This document shows positions 39,516 through 51,700 of a stretch of DNA of 64,000 nt, piece after piece. The notes below the pieces were generated by a model. It was not told the DNA's origin and did not search any database. It saw only the letters and a list, made by a program, of their open reading frames with translations. Location: assembly GCA_017654935.2 (NCBI GenBank), contig CM065699.1, positions 12,265,332 to 12,329,331 on the forward strand, given 5' to 3'. Every line of letters begins with the position of its first letter. Position 1 is the first letter of the stretch. The position numbers were made by a program, and so were the translations under genes. The stretch comes from Phymorhynchus buccinoides. Taxonomy: Eukaryota > Mollusca > Gastropoda > Neogastropoda > Raphitomidae.

Positions 39516-39939
39516 GCCAAAAACATAAAAAATACATGGCACTACAACTTCTAGCGTCATGTATTTGAGACCGAATCATTCAACTCTTCTAATCTAGTAC
39601 TAGTAGTAGTAGTATAACTATAAATGATTCGCTTGCCTACAATACACCAGAGAGAATGTGTGAATGCACACAGTCTGAAATTTCTAGTCAACATTTCCAA
39701 ATGAAGATGATCAATCGAGGATTTCATTTTGAAACACCACTCTAGTCCTAGTTCTGGTAGGTTTATTTTCATGCTCTCCACTGAGCCCTCTGTTGGTCAA
39801 TCATGCGATAATTGGTTTCTGCCTATGTACTGGATACAAGATTTGATCTTGAACTCATTTGAAGTTGAAGTTGAAGAGTTGCTTGAAGTTGAAGATTCGG
39901 AATAAAGCAGGTCTGGTCATATTCAAAAATAGAGCGTGA

Positions 39940-40070
39940 AAACATTAGATCAGGCAGGCGTGCTGCAGCATTTTCAGCTCCAGTGATCTTGATCTTTGAG
40001 TTTGACCAATAATCTTCGAATTTGGCCTACATTAGTAGATATCCTAACTACATACATGCATGCAAAATTT
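39940..40070 (-). repeat. AGGTCA-type repeat, reversed
   Basis: Reverse copy of the repeat at 11880-12125 (CAGCATTTTCAGCTCCAGTG...TTTGACCAAT...CCTAACTACATA). Confidence 0.55.
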
Positions 40071-40499
40071 TAGGGTCCTACTCCTAGACCTAGTACAGTA
40101 GTAGTACAGTCATTCCTTTCTTTCCATTAAGCGACCACAATCATTTGCTGATTATTGTCACAGTGTACGTGTAGTCGGAAATCCTAGCCTCTAGGTCCCT
40201 CAGTCCAAACGCATTCGACAGCCCAAGTTTGGTAACATAGATTGTCAGAATGAGATAGATAGCCACATAGTGAGCCATCTTCTTCTTCTTTCACAAAACA
40301 TCCTCTGTCATCGTGCTGATGATTCTATTTCTAATACATGTGTAAAACAAGGGGTTTCCGGCATATTCTAACATTGATAAAAATGATACTGTGGGAAGGA
40401 ATAGCTGCCCAGATGTTCAGCTCAAAAGGGGGGGGTGGAGGGAGGAGGTGGTGTAGAGGGGCTGGAGGTATGGGCAATTGGGAAGCTGGAAACAGGGAA

Positions 40500-40665
40500 G
40501 AGGGGCAATGGGGGAGGATAGGGGGGGATTCAGATCTGGGTCTTGAAGATTTCCACCGAGGCTGATGAAATTGCCTCAGGTGGAAGGCTGTTCCATTATC
40601 CCACTGTTCTGGGGAAGGAGAACTTCTTGTATTTGTAATTGGTCTTTGTTGCAGGAAGCAGATAT
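40500..40665 (-). mobile_element. LINE ORF2 C-terminal fragment, minus strand
   Basis: Minus-strand translation reads TNYKYKKFSFPRTVG, a stop, then WNSLPPEAISSASVEIFKT. It is the same family as 5590-6065, with a stop inside. Confidence 0.65.
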
Positions 40666-40730
40666 GCTGCAGAATGTGATTGCCTCATCTGTCTGGATGG
40701 TGGGTGAGGAGCTGGCCTGTGCTGAGTATT

Positions 40731-41245
40731 GGGCAATATTAACATTTCTTCCCCTCACAACACTATCTGAACCATCTTAGACGGAAAAAGTGCTGTCTCT
40801 ATTAGTCTATAGGGGATTTGAAGAATGAAAATATCACTTTATCCGTCAAAAACATCACCAATATTTTCTGTCCCGGATAGTACACTTAACACTTGGAGCG
40901 CAAGTGAAGTAATAGTGCGCGTGCACTACAACTGCACTTGTAGCAAGTGAAGTTGTAGTGCATGTGAAGTTATAGTGCGCATGCACTACAACTGCACTTG
41001 TACCGTTTTGGGTTGAGGGGAAGAAATGTTAATATTGCTGGTAGGTAGGTAGGTAGGGACAGGCTTCATCAGCCTAGGCCTCGCGGACTATTAATCGTCC
41101 CCTCAATATCAAATGACATGATTTGTTTTCAAATTTGTTTTTTTTAGTGGTAAATGAAGGGCAGGGGCTGTGCCACCAGGGACCACACCGGTAGCCGGAT
41201 TGGTCTTGCCTGGATACTGCGAAATAAAGGTCTAACTCTATCAGT
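40731..41245 (-). mobile_element. LINE tail and inverted GAAGAAATGTTAATATTGC pair
   Basis: GCAATATTAACATTTCTTCC (40734) and its complement (41018) are inverted. Between them TAGTGCGC..GCACTACAACTGCACTTGTA is duplicated. (GGTA)n at 41040-41057 looks like the 3' microsatellite of a minus-strand CR1-like LINE. Confidence 0.45.
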
Positions 41246-41589
41246 CTATGAGTCTATCATGGTACTGTAACTGGAAGTGGTAGACTAGGTCTACAAATAA
41301 AGATAAGAAAATCATACTCATGAGTCATTACCTTTTGGCAACGGTGTTTGAATCTTTTCCAGCTGACGATTTGGTCGACTTCTGCCTGACATGTACATTA
41401 TTGCCAATATTTGAATTTGCCATGTTTTTTCTCGCCTCAGATCTTCTTATGTATTTTCTTTTCAAAATAACACACAGTGCTCACACTGACAAATGTGACT
41501 GCCCGATTTTTTCAAAGCAACCTGCTCAAATTTCGTCCAATGAAAGCTCAGTATTGAGAGAACCTACTGTACTTCCGGTTGATAGAGTG

Positions 41590-41770
41590 GCCTACCCTTA
41601 GTAGCCAGAGTTTTAAAAAAAAGTCTGGCTGCAGTTCACAGTTAGACAGCTCCCAGAACTTATCCGCATGACTTTGACCTGAACGCAAAAAGACATAGAT
41701 TGGATTGGAAATAGAAACTGAGGTCACCATGAGAGAAGGGCATTCAAAGCCACAGAATTTGGGACTTTTT
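41590..41770. repeat. Dispersed repeat, second copy
   Basis: Shares ACATAGATTGGATTGGAAA and GCCACAGAATTTG with 28535-28645. Confidence 0.55.
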
Positions 41771-42029
41771 TTTTCTTTCTGATGATTGATGGAAATGAGG
41801 GTTATGAGGGTTAACCCTGTTAACTCTCCTCACCAATTCTTCTTCTTCTTTCTCATTCCAACCACCATCATCAAGTTGATGGTTTTGTTGGCATAGAACG
41901 TGGGGACTTCGGTCAGGCAGAAACTGTCAGTAACAAACATTGCCGCCCAAATGATCGGCGTTAATATGGAAGCAAATGTAGGGTTGGAGAGTTTAGATTG
42001 GGGAGGGGGACGGGGCGTTGTTTCTTAGA

Positions 42030-42165
42030 TCCGGGATTTGAAGCCCTCCACTGAGGCTGATGTTACTGCCTCAGGGGGTAGGGAGTTCCAATCTCCGATG
42101 GTTCGGGGAAAGAAGGAGAACTTTCTATAACTTGTCTTGCAGGAGGGAAGGAGGTAAGTGAACTC
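42030..42165 (-). mobile_element. LINE ORF2 C-terminal fragment, minus strand
   Basis: Minus-strand translation reads SFFPRTIGDWNSLPPEAV followed by TSASVEGFKSR, the usual C-terminal signature. Confidence 0.65.
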
Positions 42166-42529
42166 GTGTTACTGTCTTGTTTGGTGGGTTCAGACAAAGA
42201 CTGTACAGGGGAAGATAAACATCCGGTCTCTTTTCCCTATATGAGTAGTGAGGACAGAAACACTGGTTATGTCCCTTTGAAACGTGACACATTTTACACA
42301 TCGATAGGCCAGTTGAATTCTCCGTTCAAGTTCCAGTCCGAGTTTTTGGACAGCCTCCACTGTGAATAGTGTACACGTCCGCACTAACGATAACTCTATC
42401 AGCCCGGTTCGCCGAGCTTTAAAGTAATCCATCTTACCCTTTTAGAATATCTTTGGTTCAGAGACCGGCTGTAGAGGGTGTTGATGGGAGACTACAAGAA
42501 CATTTCTACTCGTCAGCAGTATCGTAGGA

Positions 42530-42620
42530 CGCTGAGGGTATTTTCGAACACGAAGGTCATAGGTAGTTAGGGTATTTTCGAACACGAAGGTCATTGGTCA
42601 AAGGTCAAAGTTCACTAAAA
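42530..42620 (+). repeat. AGGTCA-type repeat fragment
   Basis: AGGGTATTTTCGAACACGAA occurs twice in tandem, then GGTCATTGGTCAAAGGTCAA. Confidence 0.6.
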
Positions 42621-43084
42621 TGTACAATTGGGGGGGAGAGAGAGAGAGAGAGAAAGGGGGGAAGGAATGAAATCAGGAAGGATTTTGGGCAAACACGTAG
42701 GTATAGATTTGACATCCTTCCCTCTCCCCCCTAATTTTTTATTTTATTTTTAGAGGGGGGATAAGAGACAGATAAGAGAGCATGGAGGGCCATTAGGCAC
42801 ACCCAACTAGTCCGAGAACACCTGGCCCCACATGAGGAAGAAGAAATCACACACAAACTAAAAAGAGAGAGAATTAAGGAGGAGCGGTGGGAGGAGTGGG
42901 GGAGGGGAGAAGGGGGGGCTAGACGACAAGAGAGTATGGAGCTCCGTTAGGCACCCCCAGCTAGTCCGAGAACAACTGGCCCCACACGAGGAAGAAGAAA
43001 TCACACACAAACTAAAAAGGAGAGAAGCGGTGGGAGGAGGGGAGGGGAGGAGAGGGGGGAAGGGAGGGGGAGGGGTGTGTCGGT
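42620..43084. repeat. Purine-rich tandem duplication
   Basis: About 42785-42900 and 42940-43040 are tandem copies: CTAGTCCGAGAACA...GGCCCCACA and GAGGAAGAAGAAATCACACA recur. The surrounding sequence is GGGGAGG-rich. Confidence 0.6.
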
Positions 43085-43720
43085 GTGCGCTTATGCAGAC
43101 AGCTTCAGCACCCTCGAGACGAAGGAGCTGAGCGTGGGGGGACTGGACTATTTCTGGGGTCAGGGAGTTCCAGTCTCGGATGATTTGGGGGAATAAGGAA
43201 TTGTTTCTGTAGTCAGTTCTTGGGGGGATTCTTTGGAATTGTAGGTTGTGGTTGTGTCTTCTGCTGCTGGGGGTAGAGGTTGGAGGGAGCTGCACCTGAC
43301 GCAGGCTAGTCCATTCATAATTTTGTAGAACATGCCAAGCCTGTTTGCACGTCGGCGTTCGGCCAGGGTGGACCACTGCATTGCGTTGACGCTAGATGTA
43401 TTCCTGTGTCTATTTAGGACATATCTTGCCGCCTGTGCTGCACTTTTTCAAGATCAGTGATCAGCCTGTCAGTGTGTGGGTCCCAAACTGAGCTCGCATA
43501 TTCCATGATAGGTCTAACCATGGCCTTGTATGCAAGCTCCTTGGTAGCAGTGGAGCACACCTTCAAGTTTCTCCTCAAGAAGCCGAGGGTTCTGTTGGCT
43601 TTGACGCAGGTGGCTGCGATGTGGGCTCCCCAGGAGAGATCAGTTTGCAGGGTGACCCCCAGATACTTCGCAGAGGACACCCTTCCAAGGGCGTGGTCAT
43701 GGAGACTGTAGCTTGAGGGA
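43085..43720 (-). mobile_element. LINE ORF2 C-terminal remnant, minus strand
   Basis: Minus-strand frames contain KYLGVTLQTDLSWGAHI, NRTLGFLRRNLKVCS, YKAMVRPIMEYASSVWDPH and NSLFPQIIRDWNSLTPE, in the order of a CR1/Jockey-like ORF2 after the RT domain. At least one frameshift lies near 43380-43415, so it is dead. Confidence 0.85.
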
Positions 43721-44100
43721 CCTAAACATGTTTGCCAGTTTTTGTTTTATGTTTGAGTGCAAGAGATACTAAAAGCGACATGCATCTAGTAAAAATTAAT
43801 CGCCCCCAGCCCCTCGCGTACATGGAAGGAGGAAAAGGTCTGCCTGGACCATTGCGGTTCATATGCAGGGCCACCACACACGTGCCATTTTTATCCAACT
43901 GTGACGACGTCTGCACATGTGAGGCATGATTCACGTGAAATACCTCCGTCTTAAAATAATTATACTATTGTCGTTCACGTACTATACTCATCTAGGGACC
44001 CCAATACACGAATCTCATAATCCCTCTAATACAAATATACAGATATTTCAGCAGATTCGTGTATGGGGGAGTACAAAATATACTCAACAAAAATACCGGT
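43721..44100. other. Intergenic, no gene recognised
   Basis: No coding region or known repeat was recognised. Confidence 0.4.
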
Positions 44101-44311
44101 AGGGGAAGACGGGGTAAAAAGCGCATGGGCGGGTAAGAAGCCCACCCCAATTATCTCATGAAATAAAGAAAATTTCAGTCAAATTTGCCCATGAGACGAA
44201 TGCTAGACATTAACGCTCGTCTCATGGGCAAAATGAGACTGAAATTTGCTTCATTTCAAGAGATAATTGGGGTGGGCTTCTTACCCGCCCATGCGCACCC
44301 CGTCTTCCCCT
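44101..44311. mobile_element. Fold-back element, arms of about 95 bases
   Basis: The ends GGGGAAGACGGGGT and the complementary CCCCGTCTTCCCC sit inside TA dinucleotides. Pairing continues through GCATGGGCGGGTAAGAAGCC and TTGCCCATGAGACGA to a loop of about 20 bases. Confidence 0.88.
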
Positions 44312-45934
<1,623 letters not shown>

Positions 45935-48478
45935 AGGAAGTGCACAGTAGTAATATTAATCTGACACAGGACTTTATTGAATGTACCAGAGACGCCTTTT
46001 TAATCCAAAAAGTGACACAGTCAACAAGACATAGGGTTAACCAAAGATCAACGATGGATGACTTGATATTTGTAAATGATGACGACTTAATATCTGACAT
46101 AATGCATGTAGAACCACTAGGTAAAAGTGATCATGATGTGTTGTTGTTTGATTTATATGTACCAAGAATTAAAGTAAAACCTGAGAGGAAAAACAGATAT
46201 GAACTAAGGAATGGTAATTATAATGAAATGAGACATGCATTAAGCATTTTTGATTACTCAGTTTTAAATGATTTAAACGTAGATGATATGTGGAATGTTA
46301 TCCGTAACCTTGTGATAAACAATATGGAATTGTACATACCTAAAGTACCTACAACATCCGACAAAGTTAAACCTTCATGGATAAATAAAAAAAGTATTGA
46401 AAAGTGTCAAAAAGAAACATAAACTCTTTTCTAGATTTTTGCAGACTAAAGAAGGTCAGGCTTATGTAGCTTCTAAGCAGAAACTGAATAAAAAGGGACC
46501 AGCTTATAAAAAGTATAGAAAAAAAGTAAATAAGTGTAATAAATCTATCAAAAAAGCAAGAAAAGTCTATGAAAAAAATATAGCAACTAATTGTAAGACA
46601 AATCCCAAACCTTTTTGGAAATATGTACATGAGAGGTCTAAAGCTAGTGCAGGTGTTAGTGCTTTGAAAACAGACAATGGCGATTTTGCTGTTACTGACA
46701 GTGATAAAGCAGAAGTCCTCAATAATTTCTTTTCCAGTGTGTTTACTAACGAAGACATTACAACACTGCCAAATTTATCAGACTGTGAAAATTCAGATGG
46801 AGTATCAGTGTCCGATGTTAGAATAACTCCTAAAGCTGTTGAAACAAAATTAAAAGAATTAGATGGTACAAAAGCACAAGGTCCTGATGGAATCCCCCCA
46901 AGAGTTTTAAAAGAATTAGCTAAAGAGCTAGCTTTTCCTCTATGTGTACTTTTTAATAAGTCTCTTGAGACAGGTTCAATTCCCGAAGAATGGAAGCAAG
47001 CAAATGTTACGGCTATTTTTAAAAAAGGTTCAAGATCTCAACCAGGTAACTATAGACCTGTCAGTTTGACATGTATTGTTTGTAAAATTTTAGAGTCATT
47101 TGTTAGAGAGGTAATCACAGATCATATGAATGTTAATAAACTATATACTCCATGTCAACATGGCTTGTGAAATAAAAGATCTTGTACTACGCAGCTTCTT
47201 GAAGTTATGGAGGAAATAACTGACCTGTTGGATAATGGTGATAATGTTGATATTGTATATTTGGATTTCAGGAAAGCTTTTGATAGTGTGCCACATGAGA
47301 GACTGTTAATTAAATTGAAAGCTTACGTCATAGCTGGTAATGTACACAACTGGATTAGAAACTTCCTTACTGACAGATACCAGAGAGTTAGAGTAGGGGA
47401 AATGTACTCGTCTAAGACAAACGTTTTAAGTGGAATCCCTCAGGGAAGCATCTTGGGTCCTACCTTATTTACCATTTTCATAAATGACCTCCCTGAATGT
47501 GTGGAGTCGTCTTGTAAAGTATTCGCAGACGATACAAAGATTTTTAATAAAGCCAAGAATAATAAACTAATTCAAAAAGATTTAAATAAATTACAAGATT
47601 GGACAAACGAATGGAACCTTTATTTTAATACTGATAAATGTAAGGTAATGCACGTTGGTAAAAGTAATCCAAATGCAACTTACACCATGGAAAAAAACAA
47701 TGCCCCTTGTCCAGTAACAGTGTGCGAGCTAGAAAAAGATCTGGGGGTAACCTTTGACAAAGACCTTTCATTTGATATACACATCCAGAACTGCATCAAT
47801 AAAGAAAACCAAATGATAGGATTGATTAAAAGAACATTTATCAGTATTGATCATGATATTTTTATTAAATTATACAAAGCTTTAGTTAGACCGCACTTAG
47901 AATATGGCAACATTATCTGGGCTCCAAAATTTAAGTACCAGTCAATAGCAATTGAAAGGGTGCAGCGTAGAGCTACAAAACTTGTTAAAGCATGCAAAAT
48001 CATGGATTATTACCACAGATTACAGTACCTTAATTTATTTTCACTTAAAGGAAGGAGAACAAGGGGAGATCTTATAGAAACTTATAAAATATTCAACAAT
48101 CATGTGGATTTGTCCTGGAGTAATTTCTTTTCATCTCCTCAATACAATATGACTAGAAACGCCTGTGGTAAAGTTTTTGTTAAAAGATATAATACTAACA
48201 TAAGAAAAAATTGTTTTGGTAACAGAATTACTAACATGTGGAACGAATTGCCCACTGACGTAAAATGTGCACCTCATACTAATATGTTTAAAAATCGTCT
48301 GGATACATTACCAAAAATTTTAGAAGTTTTTAGAAGCTATGACGAATAATGATTTATGAGGAAAATTTATGCCGCATCAACCTTGACCAATAAGATACAT
48401 TTACCAGAAAAATCATAAAAGATGGGACTGTTTGGAAAAGCTTTACGGCTTGTTTTGTCCCTACCTACCTACCTACCA
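45935..48478 (+). mobile_element. CR1/Jockey-like LINE, 5'-truncated and inactivated
   Basis: The first part (to about 46421) encodes the C-terminal end of an AP-type endonuclease with LIFVNDDDLI and the catalytic-type SDHDVL motif. The frame then shifts by +1. The reverse transcriptase follows: KAQGPDGIPPRVL, NYRPVSL, DFRKAFDSVPHERL, GIPQGSILGP and the active site FADD (47522-47533). TGA at 47168-47170 interrupts the frame between NYRPVSL and DFRKAF. The ORF ends at 48349 after WNELPTDVK. A CTAC run at 48461-48478 looks like the 3' microsatellite tail. Frameshift, stop and missing 5' part mean it cannot move by itself. Confidence 0.9.
47168..47170 (+). other. In-frame stop in the LINE reverse transcriptase
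   Basis: CAACATGGCTTGTGAAATAA reads QHGL-stop, where relatives have a QHGFxxGRS motif. The frame continues on both sides. Confidence 0.85.
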
Positions 48479-48598
48479 TCCGCCTCGACCGCGGTATTGT
48501 TCTGTTTTATTCATTGGCAGAGTAGATCCAACTTCTTTCGATTTCTTCACTTCCGGTTTCCTTCTTTTCTTCTGCTACCCACCACCACCTCCAGTAAA
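48479..48598 (+). promoter_or_regulatory. CDK10: Probable core promoter and 5' UTR of CDK10
   Basis: This 120-base stretch between the LINE tail and the CDK10 ATG includes CACTTCCGGTTTCC, an ETS-type (CCGGAAGT-like) site common in housekeeping promoters. No TATA box. The role is inferred from position only. Confidence 0.4.
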
Positions 48599-48703
48599 AT
48601 GAGTGGGATGGAGTCCGAACTCCCTCGAAAAGATTCACAAGATCGGTCGTCATTGTTTTCTATTCTCTCTGGACAATGGATGGACATTCCTCCTGCAAAT
48701 AAG
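48599..48703 (+). CDS. CDK10: CDK10 exon 1 (coding)
   Basis: 35 codons starting [12 protein letters not shown] and ending at PPANK before GTATAT, phase 0. The sequence is not conserved, as expected for this N-terminus. The ATG context is AAAATGA. Confidence 0.65.
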
Positions 48704-51700
48704 GTATATGAGGGACCGACAACAAACCCCCAGCAAACTAAGCAAAGATCGAGTGGCCGATCTACTACTACTACTAATACTATTAGTACTATCACTCAGT
48801 ACCACAGATCTATATCTTTCTTTTTTTAATATCAGTACTAATACTACTAATGATGATCTACTAGTACTACTGATATAACAGGCCACAGCAGCTAATTTTG
48901 CAGCATAGCATAACAGTAGCATAAAACGTTTGATAGAAAGAACAGTGATGTCCCAGTTTACTAAAGTTTGAGTACCCAAAATGTCAGCCATATTAATGTA
49001 CTTCCAGAGAATCATCTTTGAAAACTGGCTACTTCTAGTTCTTGCTTTATAAATAAAGAGTGTCAAACGAGCTTGACATTATATGTGTATGTGTGCCTAT
49101 GTTAATGTTGTGTGTGTCTGCAGTGTTAATTCTGTCTTCAAAACCAGGGGATCAGCATCAGTGCATGAAATTTGCCTCTTGATTTGTAGAGGTGTGGTGA
49201 GGGTCAAAGGGGAAATGTAGATGGCAGTTGTGTGTGTGATTAGCGCGTGGAAGTTACATAATGAGTGCGCGTGAATGTGAGAATGAGACAAGAGAGAGTG
49301 AGACGCGGGAGAAAGGAGTCGGTGTGAGAGAGTCGAGCGGGAAGGACCGGGCGAGATGGAGACCAACAGGAGAGCAGAGTAGAGAGTGGCGGCCGACGAT
49401 GACGAGGCAAGGTGAGGATGTAGGTGTAGGTAAATAGAAGCGGGGTTGAGGTGGGAGGGTAGGGGGAGGTTTGGAGTAGGGGATTTACTAAAGAGGGTCA
49501 CCTGGATATTTTGGAGGGTCTCTCTATGATTTTATAGAATTTTTTGGATCAGGTGGAAATTTGATACATTTTATAATTTATGACTGGTCTGAAATCCAAT
49601 GAGTCAGATGAGAGGAGATCTGAGTGTCATACTCATAGACGCACACCTCTGCGTAAGAATTGACACTGGTCTGTGTTATAATGTGCTCTGTGTGTGTGTG
49701 TGTGCTTATTTCTGTTACAGCATGGAAAATGTAGAAGTGTCACCGACTTTGAGAAGTTGAACAGAGTTGGAGAAGGCACCTATGGGATTGTCTGTAAGTT
49801 ATGGCACCAGAAAGAGAAACATGCATGACATGATCTGATAAAATGCATTCATGATCAAATATAATTTTAGCTCATCATTGTTTCTATTTGAACAAAATCA
49901 TACAAGGTTACATCGGACTCTGTTTAGCTTTGATTGTAATGTAGCATATCAGTAAATCCTTTAAATAGTTTCAGGGATGGTCAAATTACTATTAGCCCAG
50001 TAGCCTGAGGCTTGCATAAAAATCTGTGTGTGATCAGATTTCAAAAGTCACTAGCCCGATGGACGACTGTAAATTTCAGTACTGCACTGCCCTGGGGGTT
50101 TTTTTCTCCTCACACCATCTCTTCCTAAGTTCTTTCCAACACACTATCAAAGCAAGCTCAGTGTCTGCTAAAGCTCTGGTACTGAAAAGAAAGGAAATGC
50201 AGCCTCCTCAATCTCCTCCCCCTTCTCTCTCACGCCACCTCTCCCCCTATCATTTCTCTTTCTCTCCTTTTTTTGTTTCCCACTGCGCCGCATCCCCTAC
50301 TTTTGAAAACAAATCTGAAAAAAGTAGCGCATAAGCCGCGGAAGCGTGGCGATGCACGATGTCCACTTCCGGTTGAGTCTAGAGTTGATCGCGGGTGTGT
50401 TGACTGCCAAGACAAAAGTGTCGGACCGCGAAACAGATCGTCATTTTGTGGAAAATATACCGAAATCAAGGTGATTTTTTTGTCCTCAACCGTGAACAAG
50501 GCCACAGATCAAAGGTCTGAATCAAGGATGCCACTGAGTTGAGTTTACTTTTACTTTCAGTATCATTTAGGCCGCAGCACTGTACTAGCTGCAGGGGGGG
50601 GGTGTACAAAAAAAGTTGCGGCTTATAGTCCACGAATTACTGTGCTCTATTTTTTCTCTTTCTTTTCCCCTCTCTCCTTTCTCTTCTCTTACTCTCTTTC
50701 CATCCATTTCCCCTCTCTCCTTTGTCTTCTCAGGGTCTTTTGTTTTCTTCAGCTAGAAAGAAATCTGTACTCAAGTCCATCCGGCTCTCTCCTTTCTCTT
50801 CTCCTACTCTCTTTCCATCCATTTCCCCTCTCTCCTTTCTCCTTCTTACTCTCTTTTATCCATTAAACCCCTCTCTCCTTTCATCTTCTCTTAGACTCTC
50901 TTTCCATCAACATTCCCCTCTCTCCTTTCTTTGAAGAACTCTCTTTCCGGCATTTCCCCTCTCTCCTTTCTCTTCTCTTACTCTCTTTCCATCCATTTCC
51001 CCTCTCTCCTTTCTCTTCTCTTACTCTCTTTCCATCCATTTCCCCTGTGTGTGTGTTTTCAGGGTTTTTTGTTTTCTTCGGGCTAGTGAGAATATGTGTG
51101 GGCAAGTAAACATTTTCAGCTCCTGGCGAGTGAAATGTTAAGTTTGGCCAGCCATGAGTTTCACATGATTTTGTTGTTGTTATAATTTTGTTTAATGTAT
51201 TAAACACCAAACAAGTTTTTCCATCTGTTCTTAGACAGAGCAAGGGACACAAATGCAACAAAATTGTTGCTTTGAAGAAAATGAGGATGGATGCCCACAG
51301 AAAAGCTATGGTAAGCATTTTTCCTTTTGTGTGTGTGTGGAGGGGGGGGGGGGGGGTCTTTAGGGGGCTGATGTGTACATGTGTGTGGTCTTTGCATTTA
51401 TGTGTGTGGGAGTATGTTTTGTTTTTTTGTTCACATAGTTTTTGTTCACATAGCAGAGGTTCCGCTAGCCTACCAAAAGTTTCGGTGGACAGTACCGGCA
51501 ACAGGAAAATATTCCGGTACTGGCCATCACACAGCCGGTGATCAAACTTCGCTGTGCAGAAAATATCTGTACATAGATCTAAGTGTGTGTAATGCGTCAT
51601 TGTATGTTGCCTTTTAAGACCAAGTTACGTCACTTTTGTGATGTTGTCGTCATCATATGACAACCAGAATGACATTTTGTCCAGGGGGGTATATTCTAAG

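Noticed and set aside
50230..50542. Overlapping frames in CDK10 intron 2
   Set aside because: No domain or family match, no splice context, and CpG-rich sequence alone explains the open frames.
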